48,435 bases of DNA from NCBI GenBank assembly GCA_019119995.1, contig DWVY01000050.1, positions 1-48,435 of the forward strand, in the 5' to 3' direction. Both the position numbers and the translations under genes were made by a program. This stretch comes from Candidatus Mediterraneibacter faecavium (lineage in GTDB: Bacteria; Bacillota; Clostridia; Lachnospirales; Lachnospiraceae). The notes beneath the pieces were generated by a model. The model did not search any database. It saw only the letters and a program-made list of their open reading frames with translations, and had not been told where the DNA came from. Positions 16,411-24,976 of this stretch are shown here, in pieces. Position 1 is the stretch's first letter, and every line of letters starts with the position of its first letter.

Positions 16411-19400
16411 ATGGGCAGTGTAAGACGTGTATTTGTAGAAAAGAAACCAGATTATGCCATCGCGGCAAAGGAACTGCGTCATGAGATCAGACGTTATCTT
16501 GGGATCATGGATGTGACAGGAGTGCGCGTACTGATCCGGTATGACGTGGAGAATATCTCTGATGATACATTTGAGAAAGCATGCAGCGGAGTGTTCGCAG
16601 AGCCGCCGGTAGATATCCTTTACAGGGAGGAGTATCCCATGGGAGAGGGAGACCGCAGCTTTTCTGTCGAATTTCTTCCGGGACAGTTTGACCAGAGAGC
16701 GGATTCTGCTGAGCAGTGCGTCCGCTTTATCAAAGAGGATGAAAGTCCTGTGATCCGTACGGCGACCACCTATGTGATCGAAGGAAATATCTCAGATGAC
16801 GAATTCCAGGCGATCCGGAATCACTGTATCAATCCGGTAGATTCCAGAGAGGCGTCGGAAGAAAAGCCGGAGACGCTTGTCACAACTTTCGATGAGCCTG
16901 CGGACATCCTTGTGTTTGAGGGCTTTAAGGACATGCCGGAAGATGAGCTGAAGAAGCTGTATGATTCACTCGGCCTTGCCATGACGTTTAAGGATTTTCT
17001 CCATATCCAGAATTACTATAAAGGCGAAGAACACCGGGATCCGTCTATGACGGAGATCCGGGTCCTCGATACGTACTGGTCTGATCACTGCCGGCATACA
17101 ACATTCTCCACAGAGTTAAAAGATGTACAGTTCGATGACGGATATTACAGGAAGCCGATCGAGGATACGTACCGTGAATATTTGAAAGACCACAGTGAGA
17201 TCTTTGCCGGCAGAGAGGACAAGTTCGTCTGCCTGATGGATCTGGCGCTTATGGCTATGAGAAGACTGAAACGGGAAGGAAAGCTCGCGGATCAGGAAGA
17301 ATCAGATGAGATCAATGCGTGCAGTATCGTTGTGCCGATCAAGGTAGACGGCGTGGAAGAAGAGTGGCTCATCAACTTTAAGAATGAGACGCACAACCAT
17401 CCGACGGAGATCGAGCCTTTCGGCGGCGCTGCGACCTGCCTGGGCGGTGCGATCCGGGATCCTCTCTCAGGAAGAACTTATGTATATCAGGCAATGCGTG
17501 TGACCGGTGCGGCTGATCCGACTGTATCCGTGCAGGATACCCTGAAAGGAAAGCTCCCGCAGAAGAAACTGGTGCGCGAGGCGGCTCACGGCTACAGCTC
17601 TTATGGAAACCAGATCGGTCTGGCGACCGGGCTCGTAAAAGAGATCTATCACCCGGACTATGTGGCGAAACGTATGGAGATCGGAGCTGTCCTCGGTGCA
17701 GCGCCCAGACGTGCCGTTATCCGTGAAAATTCAGATCCGGGAGATATCATCATCCTGCTAGGCGGACGCACAGGGCGTGACGGCTGCGGCGGAGCTACCG
17801 GGTCTTCCAAAGTCCATACAGAAGAGTCGATCGAGACATGCGGTGCAGAGGTTCAGAAAGGAAATCCGCCGACAGAACGCAAGATCCAGAGACTGTTCCG
17901 CCGTGAGGAAGTCAGCCGGCTGATCAAAAAGTGCAATGACTTCGGCGCGGGCGGAGTGTCTGTAGCTATCGGAGAGCTTGCGGACGGACTTAGAGTAGAA
18001 CTGGATAAGGTTCCGAAGAAATATGCGGGACTTGACGGAACTGAGATCGCGATCTCAGAGTCGCAGGAGCGTATGGCTGTTGTCGTAGATCCGAAAGACG
18101 TAGAGGAATTTATGGCTTATGCCAAAGAAGAGAACCTGGAGGCGACAAAGGTCGCTGTTGTGACGGAGGAACCGAGACTTGTCCTGATCTGGAGAGGAAA
18201 AGAGATCGTGAACCTTTCCCGTGCTTTTCTGGATACGAACGGGGCACATCAGGAGACAAACGTAGAAGTTGAGATGCCGGAGCAGGAGGGCAGCCTCTTC
18301 AAGAGAAATGAGATTGGTGATGTGAAAGCAGCATGGCTGAACACTTTGAGTGATCTCAACGTATGCTCACAGAAAGGTCTTGTAGAGATGTTCGACGGCT
18401 CCATCGGAGCGGGCTCTGTGTTTATGCCGCACGGAGGAAAATATCAGTTCACGGAGACTCAGGCGATGGTGGCCAAAGTTCCGGTCCAGACAGGAAAGAC
18501 GGACAGCGTCTCTATGATGAGTTACGGGTTTGACCCGTATCTGTCAAGCTGGAGTCCGTATCACGGCGCTGTCTATGCAGTGACAGAATCCATAGCGAAG
18601 ATCGTGGCTGTAGGCGGAGATTACAGGAAGATCCGCTTTACATTCCAAGAGTATTTCCGCCGTATGTCTGAGGATCCGAAGCGGTGGAGCCAGCCGTTTG
18701 CCGCTCTTCTCGGAGCGTATGCGGCTCAGATCGGGTTCGGCCTTCCGTCGATCGGAGGGAAGGACAGTATGTCCGGAACATTCCAGGATATTGACGTGCC
18801 GCCTACACTTGTATCCTTTGCTGTCGATATGGCGCTTGATAAAGATATCATCACGCCGGAACTTAAGAAAGCCGGCAATAAACTTGTGTGGCTCAGGATC
18901 GAAAAGGACGGGTATGATCTTCCGGTCTACGATAAGGTCATGGAACAGTATGGAAAACTGCAGGAGGATATCAGCTCCGGAAGGGTTGTGTCTGCCTATG
19001 CGCTTGACCGCCATGGCGTGATCGCCGCAGTCAGCAAGATGGCATTCGGCAACCGCATGGGGGTTAAGATCGAACATAATATGGATCCGCGCGATATGTT
19101 TGCTCCGGCGTTCGGCGATATCATCGCCGAGGTGGAGGATGGACAGGTCGGCAACCTCCAGATCACATATACTGTGATCGGCGAGGTGACAGATAAAGAC
19201 TGCTTTGAGTACGGCAATGTACAGATCAGCATGGACGAGGCTCTTGAAGCATGGACCGGCACACTTGAAAAAGTATTTGCCACAAAGTCTGAGGAGAGTT
19301 CGGACAAGCCGGTTGAAGAGAAACTGTACAATACTTCCGATATCCATATCTGCAGCCATAAGATCGGCCAGCCAACCGTTTTCATACCGGTATTCCCGGG

Positions 19401-20166
19401 GACGAACTGTGAGTATGACAGCACCCGCGCATTCGAGCGTGCAGGGGCAAAGGTTGTGACCAAAGTATTCCGCAATCTGGACGCGGAGGATATCCGGGCG
19501 TCGGTGGACGAATTTGAGAAAGCGATCGGGCAGGCTCAGATGATCATGTTCCCGGGCGGCTTCAGCGCAGGTGATGAGCCGGACGGATCTGCCAAATTCT
19601 TTGCGACTGCATTCCAGAATGCGAAGATCAAAGAGGCGGTAGAGAAACTTTTGAATGAGCGTGACGGACTTGCCCTTGGAATCTGCAATGGTTTCCAGGC
19701 TCTGATCAAACTCGGACTGGTTCCGTACGGAAAGATCGTCGGACAGACAGAAGATTCGCCGACGCTGACATACAATACCATTGGACGCCATATTTCAAAG
19801 ATGGTATATACGAAAGTCGTGACGAACAAGTCCCCATGGCTTGCGGGAGCAGAACTCGGCGGCGTCTATACAAATCCGGCGTCGCACGGCGAGGGCCGCT
19901 TCGTAGCCAGCGAGGAATGGATCAAACGTCTGTTTGAAAATGGCCAGGTGGCGACACAGTACTGCGATCCGGAGGGAAATATCAGCATGAATGAAGAATG
20001 GAACGTCAACGGTTCTTATTGCGCGATCGAGGGGATCACCAGTCCTGACGGACGTGTCCTCGGAAAGATGGCCCATTCTGAACGGCGCGATTCTTCTGTT
20101 GCGATCAACATCTATGGAGAGCAGGATATGAAGATATTCGAGTCCGGAGTGAAGTACTTTAAGTAG
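16411..20166 (+). CDS. purL: Phosphoribosylformylglycinamidine synthase, single chain
   Basis: Fourth step of de novo purine synthesis: FGAR + glutamine + ATP to FGAM. At 1251 aa it is the single-chain form, with amidotransferase and synthetase on one polypeptide. The synthetase half carries KNETHNHPTEIEPFGGAATC, DPLSGRTYVY and FGAGGVSVAIGELADG. The C-terminal glutaminase has FPGTNCEYDSTRAF, the nucleophile cysteine in LGICNGFQA, and its His/Glu partner SHGEGRF. AAAGGAG at 16397-16403 lies 7 bases before ATG 16411; the in-frame codons upstream have no such site. The gene stands alone, away from other pur genes, and is followed by a structured repeat element and tRNA genes. Confidence 0.95.
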   Translation: MGSVRRVFVEKKPDYAIAAKELRHEIRRYLGIMDVTGVRVLIRYDVENISDDTFEKACSGVFAEPPVDILYREEYPMGEGDRSFSVEFLPGQFDQRADSAEQCVRFIKEDESPVIRTATTYVIEGNISDDEFQAIRNHCINPVDSREASEEKPETLVTTFDEPADILVFEGFKDMPEDELKKLYDSLGLAMTFKDFLHIQNYYKGEEHRDPSMTEIRVLDTYWSDHCRHTTFSTELKDVQFDDGYYRKPIEDTYREYLKDHSEIFAGREDKFVCLMDLALMAMRRLKREGKLADQEESDEINACSIVVPIKVDGVEEEWLINFKNETHNHPTEIEPFGGAATCLGGAIRDPLSGRTYVYQAMRVTGAADPTVSVQDTLKGKLPQKKLVREAAHGYSSYGNQIGLATGLVKEIYHPDYVAKRMEIGAVLGAAPRRAVIRENSDPGDIIILLGGRTGRDGCGGATGSSKVHTEESIETCGAEVQKGNPPTERKIQRLFRREEVSRLIKKCNDFGAGGVSVAIGELADGLRVELDKVPKKYAGLDGTEIAISESQERMAVVVDPKDVEEFMAYAKEENLEATKVAVVTEEPRLVLIWRGKEIVNLSRAFLDTNGAHQETNVEVEMPEQEGSLFKRNEIGDVKAAWLNTLSDLNVCSQKGLVEMFDGSIGAGSVFMPHGGKYQFTETQAMVAKVPVQTGKTDSVSMMSYGFDPYLSSWSPYHGAVYAVTESIAKIVAVGGDYRKIRFTFQEYFRRMSEDPKRWSQPFAALLGAYAAQIGFGLPSIGGKDSMSGTFQDIDVPPTLVSFAVDMALDKDIITPELKKAGNKLVWLRIEKDGYDLPVYDKVMEQYGKLQEDISSGRVVSAYALDRHGVIAAVSKMAFGNRMGVKIEHNMDPRDMFAPAFGDIIAEVEDGQVGNLQITYTVIGEVTDKDCFEYGNVQISMDEALEAWTGTLEKVFATKSEESSDKPVEEKLYNTSDIHICSHKIGQPTVFIPVFPGTNCEYDSTRAFERAGAKVVTKVFRNLDAEDIRASVDEFEKAIGQAQMIMFPGGFSAGDEPDGSAKFFATAFQNAKIKEAVEKLLNERDGLALGICNGFQALIKLGLVPYGKIVGQTEDSPTLTYNTIGRHISKMVYTKVVTNKSPWLAGAELGGVYTNPASHGEGRFVASEEWIKRLFENGQVATQYCDPEGNISMNEEWNVNGSYCAIEGITSPDGRVLGKMAHSERRDSSVAINIYGEQDMKIFESGVKYFK

Positions 20167-20223
20167 GCAGATCTGTAATAGTTCAGCTGATGCAGACAGG
20201 TGTCAGGCAATGCAGTAAAAAAC

Positions 20224-20390
20224 TGTAACAGTTCAGCCCGCGCCATTCGTAAAACCGCACTTCGTGCTTATTGCGGCTGCCGCCGCTGTTTTACTCATTG
20301 ACAGGCGCTCAGCTCATCTGAATACCGGTCGGTGGATTCTTATGCGGGCATAAATCCGCCGACCGGTATCCAGAAGGCTGAACTGTTACA
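20224..20390. repeat. 167-bp multi-branched element with 15-bp terminal inverted repeats
   Basis: The ends are perfect inverted repeats: TGTAACAGTTCAGCC (20224-20238) and GGCTGAACTGTTACA (20376-20390). Inside, GCGCC/GGCGC and GTAAAAC/GTTTTAC form one arm that encloses CCGC/GCGG and GCAC/GTGC. A second arm pairs 20322-20338 with 20353-20369 over 17 positions (ATACCGGTCGG with CCGACCGGTAT). This folds as a three-way junction. A 34-nt stretch of its left end recurs at 36467 with one mismatch. It has no open reading frame; it could be a miniature transposable element or a structured RNA. Confidence 0.7.
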
Positions 20391-20419
20391 AAAAACTTTA
20401 AATTAAATGAAAAAAAGTG

Positions 20420-20449
20420 TTGACATTTGTTGGATAATGATAGTATAAT
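20420..20449 (+). promoter_or_regulatory. Promoter of the tRNA-Val/tRNA-Met unit
   Basis: Consensus -35 TTGACA (20420-20425), 18-base spacer, consensus -10 TATAAT (20444-20449). This is the strongest promoter match in the window. Confidence 0.9.
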
Positions 20450-20494
20450 AGCAAAGCGGGTTGCGGAAAGGAACTCCGAAACCCGCAGAAATAT

Positions 20495-20567
20495 GGGGTC
20501 TTAGCTCAGCTGGGAGAGCATCTGCCTTACAAGCAGAGGGTCATAGGTTCGAGCCCTATAGGCCCCA
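20495..20567 (+). tRNA. tRNA-Val (anticodon TAC)
   Basis: A 73-nt cloverleaf: acceptor GGGGTCT/AGGCCCC, D stem GCTC/GAGC, anticodon stem TCTGC/GCAGA with loop CTTACAA, T stem ATAGG/CCTAT with TTCGAGC loop, discriminator A. The 3' CCA is not encoded. Confidence 0.97.
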
Positions 20568-20582
20568 TATAAAACCTAATAT

Positions 20583-20656
20583 GGCGGAATAGCTCAGTTG
20601 GCTAGAGCACACGGTTCATACCCGTGGTGTCGCTGGTTCAAATCCAGTTTCCGCTA
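20583..20656 (+). tRNA. tRNA-Met (anticodon CAT), elongator type
   Basis: A 74-nt cloverleaf: acceptor GGCGGAA/TTCCGCT with a G-T first pair, anticodon stem CACGG/CCGTG with loop TTCATAC, T loop TTCAAAT, discriminator A. The anticodon stem lacks the three G-C pairs of initiator tRNA, so this is an elongator (a CAT-anticodon tRNA-Ile cannot be fully excluded). CCA is not encoded. Confidence 0.93.
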
Positions 20657-20662
20657 CTACTT

Positions 20663-20690
20663 TAAAGACTCGTGTTTACGGGTCTTTTTT
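20663..20690 (+). terminator. Terminator of the tRNA unit
   Basis: AAAGACTCG pairs with CGGGTCTTT across a short loop, followed by a T-run at 20685-20690. Confidence 0.85.
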
Positions 20691-20727
20691 CAATATATAA
20701 TTCTATGCGATTCAGCTTTTTTTCAAT

Positions 20728-20882
20728 CTGTACTCCAAGTATTGTGTTATGGATCGGATGGGAATCCTATAGGAAGATGTATTGGTAAAAGGGAGGAGAT
20801 AATAAAAAATTTAAATTCCTGCATTTACATCTGTGAAAAAGCAATAAATGAGGGGGAGAGGGTTTTACATAATGGTATTTAA
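20728..20882 (+). pseudogene. Possible gene remnant ahead of the Rhs fragment
   Basis: One frame is open here and reads like coding sequence (CYGSDGNPIGRCIGK, then SCIYICEKAINEGERVL) up to a TAA at 20880-20882, but it has no start codon or ribosome binding site and upstream it runs back over the tRNA and its terminator. It may be the 3' end of an immunity-type gene left beside the decayed toxin gene. The rest of 20691-20967 is AT-rich with nothing else recognisable. Confidence 0.3.
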
Positions 20883-20967
20883 TCGGTTTGCCCGGCTTTT
20901 AATCTGCCTACATTCCACCCGGCGAAAATTGTTTTTTAATGCGAAATATCTATGAGGATATACATGA

Positions 20968-21419
20968 CAGCGCATATCCTCATGGAATAAGCATAACGGC
21001 AAGCATGATAAAGATGGAACAAATGCGATTCGAGTCGTTACGACAGAGCGTTCCTACAGATATGACGAAAAACGGCAGTTGACAAAATGTACCGAGAAGG
21101 AAGAAAATAAAGGTACAATTACATACAGCTATAAATATGATTCGGCAGGAAACCGGACTGCTTACGAAAAAGTTTTTAAGGGTGAGACCGTCGAGAAATA
21201 CTTCTATAAATATAATGATTCCAACCAGCTCATTTCTAAGATGGAAAAGGCAGACTGGAGACCCTGGAAACATGTAAAGATAACCTATGAATACCGATAA
21301 TTGGAAACATGAGGAACACAATGGACGAGTACATATTAAGGATGAAAATGGACAGTATCGGATAAGAATCGATTCAGTCAATACAAAAGATCCAGCTGGC
21401 CCCCATTCCTCACTCTGAT
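20968..21419 (+). pseudogene. Decayed Rhs/YD-repeat toxin gene, C-terminal remnant
   Basis: Two pieces in different frames. The first (20968-21300) encodes YD-repeat sequence such as SYRYDEKRQLTKC, TYSYKYDSAGNRT and EKYFYKYNDSNQLISK, as in Rhs polymorphic toxins. It has no start codon of its own and ends in TAA. The second (21302-21419) is shifted in frame and reads WKHEEHNGRVHIKDENGQYR, ending shortly before the next gene, as a toxin tip would. The N-terminal shell of a real Rhs protein (over 1000 aa) is absent, so this is a relic. Its base composition is AT-richer than the flanking housekeeping genes, which suggests acquisition by transfer. Confidence 0.7.
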
Positions 21420-21438
21420 TAATATAATAGGAGCTACT

Positions 21439-21855
21439 ATGGACATACATAATATGCAAGTACAAGTAGATCAAACTGAATACTGGGATGAGAATATCTT
21501 GGATTTTAAAACAGCTTTTTTTGGTGATGAGGCTTACTTGTATATATATAAAGATAATGAAAAATGTTGGGAAATACGTTTCTTATCTTGTTACGAAGTC
21601 ACATATAAAACAGATGCTAATAGAAGGAGTATACCTTTGGTAAGAGATATGAATAAACCTCAACTTGGATATTATGGACAAAATATAGAAATATCTAATA
21701 GTGATATACAAGGTTTTTATAGAGTAGATATGGATTTGTCTATCATGGAAATTGAAGTCATATGCAAAAAAATAGAGGTGGAAGAAGTAGATTTAAGAAA
21801 AATTTCGTTACCATCCATGGCAAGCAAGATTGTAGACTTCTTTAAAGATAAGTAA
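21439..21855 (+). CDS. Small protein downstream of Rhs remnant; candidate immunity protein
   Basis: A complete 138-aa cytoplasmic protein with no signal peptide or membrane helix, rich in acidic and aromatic residues (EYWDENILDFKTAFFGDEAYLYI). AGGAG at 21429-21433 sits 5 bases before the ATG. It does not match a family I can name. It lies 20 bases after the C-terminal tip of the decayed Rhs toxin gene, the classic place for a cognate immunity gene. Its codons are markedly AT-rich compared with neighbours, in keeping with horizontal transfer. The immunity role is inferred from position only. Confidence 0.65.
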   Translation: MDIHNMQVQVDQTEYWDENILDFKTAFFGDEAYLYIYKDNEKCWEIRFLSCYEVTYKTDANRRSIPLVRDMNKPQLGYYGQNIEISNSDIQGFYRVDMDLSIMEIEVICKKIEVEEVDLRKISLPSMASKIVDFFKDK

Positions 21856-22192
21856 CAAAACAGGCTCTCAAATCTTTTGATCTGGGAGTCTGTTGTATTA
21901 GTGGATTTATTGTTAAAAATAGCTTGAATACAAACTATAACAGTGCAGAGACGGAAAGGAAAGGTGACTTGTAATATCGGGAAAATCATTGAGAGTATAA
22001 AAAGAGATCGATCAATTGAAGATCAGTAGAAAGGCGGGAAGAGAAAACTGATGGGATATAGCAAATTATCCAATCACACATTCAAAAGAGGGAAGTTTAT
22101 TGCTTCAATAAATTCTTTTATTACAACACTACATAGCATAACGGGATAAGTTGTGTTAGAATAATGCAAGAATAATTACGGAGGATAAAGAC
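21856..22192. other. AT-rich intergenic stretch with a possible terminator
   Basis: An imperfect hairpin at 21860-21894 (AACAG with CTGTT, then CTC with GGAG) could end the immunity transcript, though there is no clear T-run. The remainder has no supported gene; a short frame ending in a TAG at about 22027 (NIGKIIESIKRDRSIEDQ) looks like a fragment without start signals. Confidence 0.35.
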
Positions 22193-22780
22193 ATGAATAA
22201 AAAAGCGGCATATGCACTTCGGCTCGTACTAGGAGCATACCTTGCATATCTGGGAGTAAAACTGATCATTCAGATGGTTCAGGAGAGACCGACAAATATG
22301 ATACTTATGTGTGCACTCAGCGTTGTATTTGTGATCGTAGGCGGAGGCTATGCGATCTACAGCCTGAAAAAACTGCTGGATATCAGAAAAGAAGAAAGGG
22401 GAACAGCAGTCTCTGATGAACCTGATGAAGAGAGCGGCTCAGCAGCAGTAAATCCGAATGCTGTCAGGCAGATGGATATGCAGTCCACAGAGATCCGGAA
22501 AGCGCAGAAACACAGTACTGTAAAGGAAACCGCAGGAACAGACGGAAGAGCGGTCGGTGATGAGGATGCATCTGCGGATAGTGAAGTGCCTGTAGCCCGA
22601 GAAGAGCCTGCGGACAAGGATGATAAGAAGAGTCTGGCAGAAGCTGATCCGAAAGAAGAAAAAGAACAGGGAACGGTTGGTGAAGAGACCGAAGAAATGA
22701 AAGAAACAGTTGGTGAGGAGACTGAAGAAACGAAGGAAACGATTGAAGAAGAGATTGAGAATGATTACGAGGAGAAATGA
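22193..22780 (+). CDS. Two-helix membrane protein with acidic repeat tail
   Basis: A 195-aa protein I do not recognise. The N-terminal third has two transmembrane segments (about 7-27 and 37-57). The rest is a highly charged, probably disordered cytoplasmic tail ending in near-repeats of [20 protein letters not shown] and [16 protein letters not shown] at 22180-22184 precedes the ATG by 8 bases. The stop overlaps the region of the ispF start, so the two are probably cotranscribed. Function is unknown. Confidence 0.75.
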   Translation: MNKKAAYALRLVLGAYLAYLGVKLIIQMVQERPTNMILMCALSVVFVIVGGGYAIYSLKKLLDIRKEERGTAVSDEPDEESGSAAVNPNAVRQMDMQSTEIRKAQKHSTVKETAGTDGRAVGDEDASADSEVPVAREEPADKDDKKSLAEADPKEEKEQGTVGEETEEMKETVGEETEETKETIEEEIENDYEEK

Positions 22781-22782
22781 AC

Positions 22783-23322
22783 ATGCGTGTAGGAATGGGA
22801 TATGATGTACACCGGCTTTCCGCCGGAAGAAAGTTGATCATGGGAGGTGTCGAGATCCCGTATGAAAAGGGACTGCTCGGTCATTCCGATGCAGACGTGC
22901 TGCTTCATGCGATAATGGATGCGCTTCTGGGTGCGGCCGCTCTGGGCGACATCGGGAAACATTTTCCGGATACGGATCCTGCATATGAAGGGATATCGAG
23001 CATAAAGCTTCTGGAGCACGTTGGAAAGCTCCTGGATGAGAATGGGTACGTGATCGAGAATATCGACGCTACGATCATAGCGCAGCGCCCCAAGATGCGT
23101 CCCTATATAGACCAGATGCGTGAGAATATAGCATCCGCACTCGATATAGAAGTCGATCAGGTAAATGTAAAGGCAACTACTGAGGAAGGACTTGGCTTTA
23201 CAGGTACAGGGGAGGGAATCTCTTCTCAGGCGGTCTGTGCTATCGAAAAATATACGAATTACGCCAGTGTGGATATGACTTCTGTCCCATCAGGATGCGG
23301 CGGATGCTGTTCCCGTGAATAG
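22783..23322 (+). CDS. ispF: 2-C-methyl-D-erythritol 2,4-cyclodiphosphate synthase
   Basis: Fifth enzyme of the MEP isoprenoid pathway. Motifs include the metal ligands in GMGYDVHRL, then [20 protein letters not shown], and the C-terminal [15 protein letters not shown]. At 179 aa it is about 20 residues longer than most IspF: after the usual end it adds a tail ending [10 protein letters not shown]. Two starts are in frame: ATG 22777 has AGGAG only 2 bases away, ATG 22783 has it 8 bases away, so 22783 is used. IspD is not adjacent. Confidence 0.93.
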   Translation: MRVGMGYDVHRLSAGRKLIMGGVEIPYEKGLLGHSDADVLLHAIMDALLGAAALGDIGKHFPDTDPAYEGISSIKLLEHVGKLLDENGYVIENIDATIIAQRPKMRPYIDQMRENIASALDIEVDQVNVKATTEEGLGFTGTGEGISSQAVCAIEKYTNYASVDMTSVPSGCGGCCSRE

Positions 23323-23343
23323 TTTAAAGAGGAGACTGAGAGA

Positions 23344-24489
23344 ATGATCGTGCGAAGACTGGAGCAGAGTGAACATGGAAACACACGTCCTTTGTGGGAA
23401 GAAGTGTTTACCGAGGATACACAGGCATTTCTGGATTATTATTACTATATCAAGACAAAAGACAATCAGATCTATGTTGTAGAAGAGGATGAGCAGATCT
23501 GTTCCATGCTCCAGCTCAATCCGTACCGCCTGAAAGTGGAAAAAAGCGAGTTCCCATCAGCGTATATCATCGCGGTCGCAACGAAAGAATCGTATCGCGG
23601 CCGTGGCTTTATGGGGGCTCTCCTCAGAAGAGCGCTCAATGATATGTATGCGGAAAAGATCCCGTTTACGTTTTTGATGCCGGCTGCGGAGGCAATCTAT
23701 ACTCCGTATGATTTCCGGTTCATATATTCTCAGTGTATCGCGTCGGCGGATCCCTGCATCTGTGATGCGGGGAAAGGAGAGAAAGCAGCACAGAAATGTA
23801 GTTTTACAGATGCTGCGCTCTGGAATGCGGAAGAACTGGCTGATTTTTTCAATCGGCATTTTGCTGTAAAATGGCAGGTCCATGCGGTCAGAGATACCGC
23901 TTATTATCAGACGATGATCATGGAGCAGCAGAGCGAGCGCGGCGGTGTCCGCCTCATCCGTCATAATGGAGAACTTGCGGGATTTTATGCCTATGCCGCT
24001 GAAGAGGGGCTGGAGATACGAGAGCCTTTGTATCTTGATGGTTACGAAAGGGCGTTTTTGCATTCGGCGCAGGAGCTGGCGGCTTCTTTTGAGAGGATAA
24101 AAATCTTTGCATGCCCGGATCATCTGGCAGATGAGAAGAAGCCGGTTATAATGGCGCGGATCATCTGTCTTCCGGAGCTTGTGAAAGCTATGAAGGTGCA
24201 GGAGGAAGCAGAACTGGATTGCTCCTTTGCGGTGATCGATCCCATCATCCATGAGAACAGCCGTGTCTGGCGGCTCACGAGTCCGGCAGGAGAAGAACAG
24301 CTTCATGTGCGAGAGACGGAAGATTCCGAAGGGATCCTGACTGTGGATGCGTTGACTGAATTCCTGTTCGGGCGCATTGATACAGATGAACTTTCAGACA
24401 GGGAAGGGGTAGTAATGACAGAACATCTGTCAGAGGAACTCCAAAAGATCACGAAACTCACAAAAATATTCCTGAATGAAGTTGTGTAA
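23344..24489 (+). CDS. GNAT family N-acetyltransferase, Eis-like
   Basis: A 381-aa acetyl-CoA-dependent transferase with an Eis-like plan: an N-terminal GNAT domain with the acetyl-CoA loop SYRGRGFMGALLRRAL (about residues 82-97), a second GNAT-like region, and a C-terminal sterol-carrier-like domain. Substrate unknown; members of the group acetylate amines or aminoglycosides, and resistance should not be assumed. GAGGAG lies about 10 bases before the ATG. Likely cotranscribed with ispF, which ends 21 bases upstream. Confidence 0.8.
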   Translation: MIVRRLEQSEHGNTRPLWEEVFTEDTQAFLDYYYYIKTKDNQIYVVEEDEQICSMLQLNPYRLKVEKSEFPSAYIIAVATKESYRGRGFMGALLRRALNDMYAEKIPFTFLMPAAEAIYTPYDFRFIYSQCIASADPCICDAGKGEKAAQKCSFTDAALWNAEELADFFNRHFAVKWQVHAVRDTAYYQTMIMEQQSERGGVRLIRHNGELAGFYAYAAEEGLEIREPLYLDGYERAFLHSAQELAASFERIKIFACPDHLADEKKPVIMARIICLPELVKAMKVQEEAELDCSFAVIDPIIHENSRVWRLTSPAGEEQLHVRETEDSEGILTVDALTEFLFGRIDTDELSDREGVVMTEHLSEELQKITKLTKIFLNEVV

Positions 24490-24571
24490 ACAGTTTATTA
24501 AAGTTTTGCCCGCATTATCCGTAAAACTCATTTCGTGATTATGGTTTCGTGTTTATTACGTTCACCTGTGG

Positions 24572-24600
24572 TTGACAAAAATGAAAATATCCCATAATAT
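24572..24600 (+). promoter_or_regulatory. Promoter of the T-box/cysE operon
   Basis: Consensus -35 TTGACA (24572-24577), 17-base spacer, -10 TAATAT (24595-24600). Just upstream, 24505-24545 holds a diverged relative of the left arm of the 20224 element (GCCCGC, CCGTAAAAC, TTTCGTG). Confidence 0.8.
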
Positions 24601-24614
24601 AGGGAATAGCCGGA

Positions 24615-24880
24615 TATGAATGGATAGCCGGACATAAATGAAAAGCTGAGAACGGAGAGAGTAGCAGATCCAGAAACTCACAGAGAGGGGATGCCGACGG
24701 CTGAAAGCATTCCTGCGCGGAGGAGCTGTGAAGTGCATCCGGGAGCTGATCCTGTGAAATACTATAGTAGCGGGATCCGTGGGTATACGTTACATACAGC
24801 CAGAGTGAAAGATTGGATTCTTTTAATAGAGTGGAACCGCGGATATGACTTCGTCTCTTGCCAGAGGCGGAGTTTTTTGT
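24615..24880 (+). promoter_or_regulatory. T-box riboswitch, cysteine-specific
   Basis: The hallmark T-box sequence AGAGTGGAACCGCGG is at 24828-24842; its UGGN bulge pairs with the 3' end of uncharged tRNA to form the antiterminator. A specifier-like loop reads GAAGTGCATCC, with the codon TGC (Cys) at 24734-24736 followed by the usual A. A competing terminator at 24848-24878 pairs ACTTCGTCTC with GAGGCGGAGT, followed by TTTTTT. Downstream genes are cysE and cysS, which fits Cys. Uncharged tRNA-Cys should thus switch on the operon. Confidence 0.92.
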
Positions 24881-24976
24881 TTGATTAGGAAACTTCGTTC
24901 TCTGTTAAACAAAAAGTCCTCCGGGCAGGATGCACACGCCGCGCGGGACTCTGAGCTTTTTTGATAAGGAGAGAAA

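Noticed and set aside
18544..19791. 415-codon minus-strand frame opposite purL
   Set aside because: It is antisense to the conserved PurL synthetase and glutaminase regions and has no start signals.
20598..20882. Open frame starting inside the tRNA-Met gene
   Set aside because: Its start lies in the tRNA and it crosses the tRNA terminator; only the 3' part is kept, as a possible remnant.
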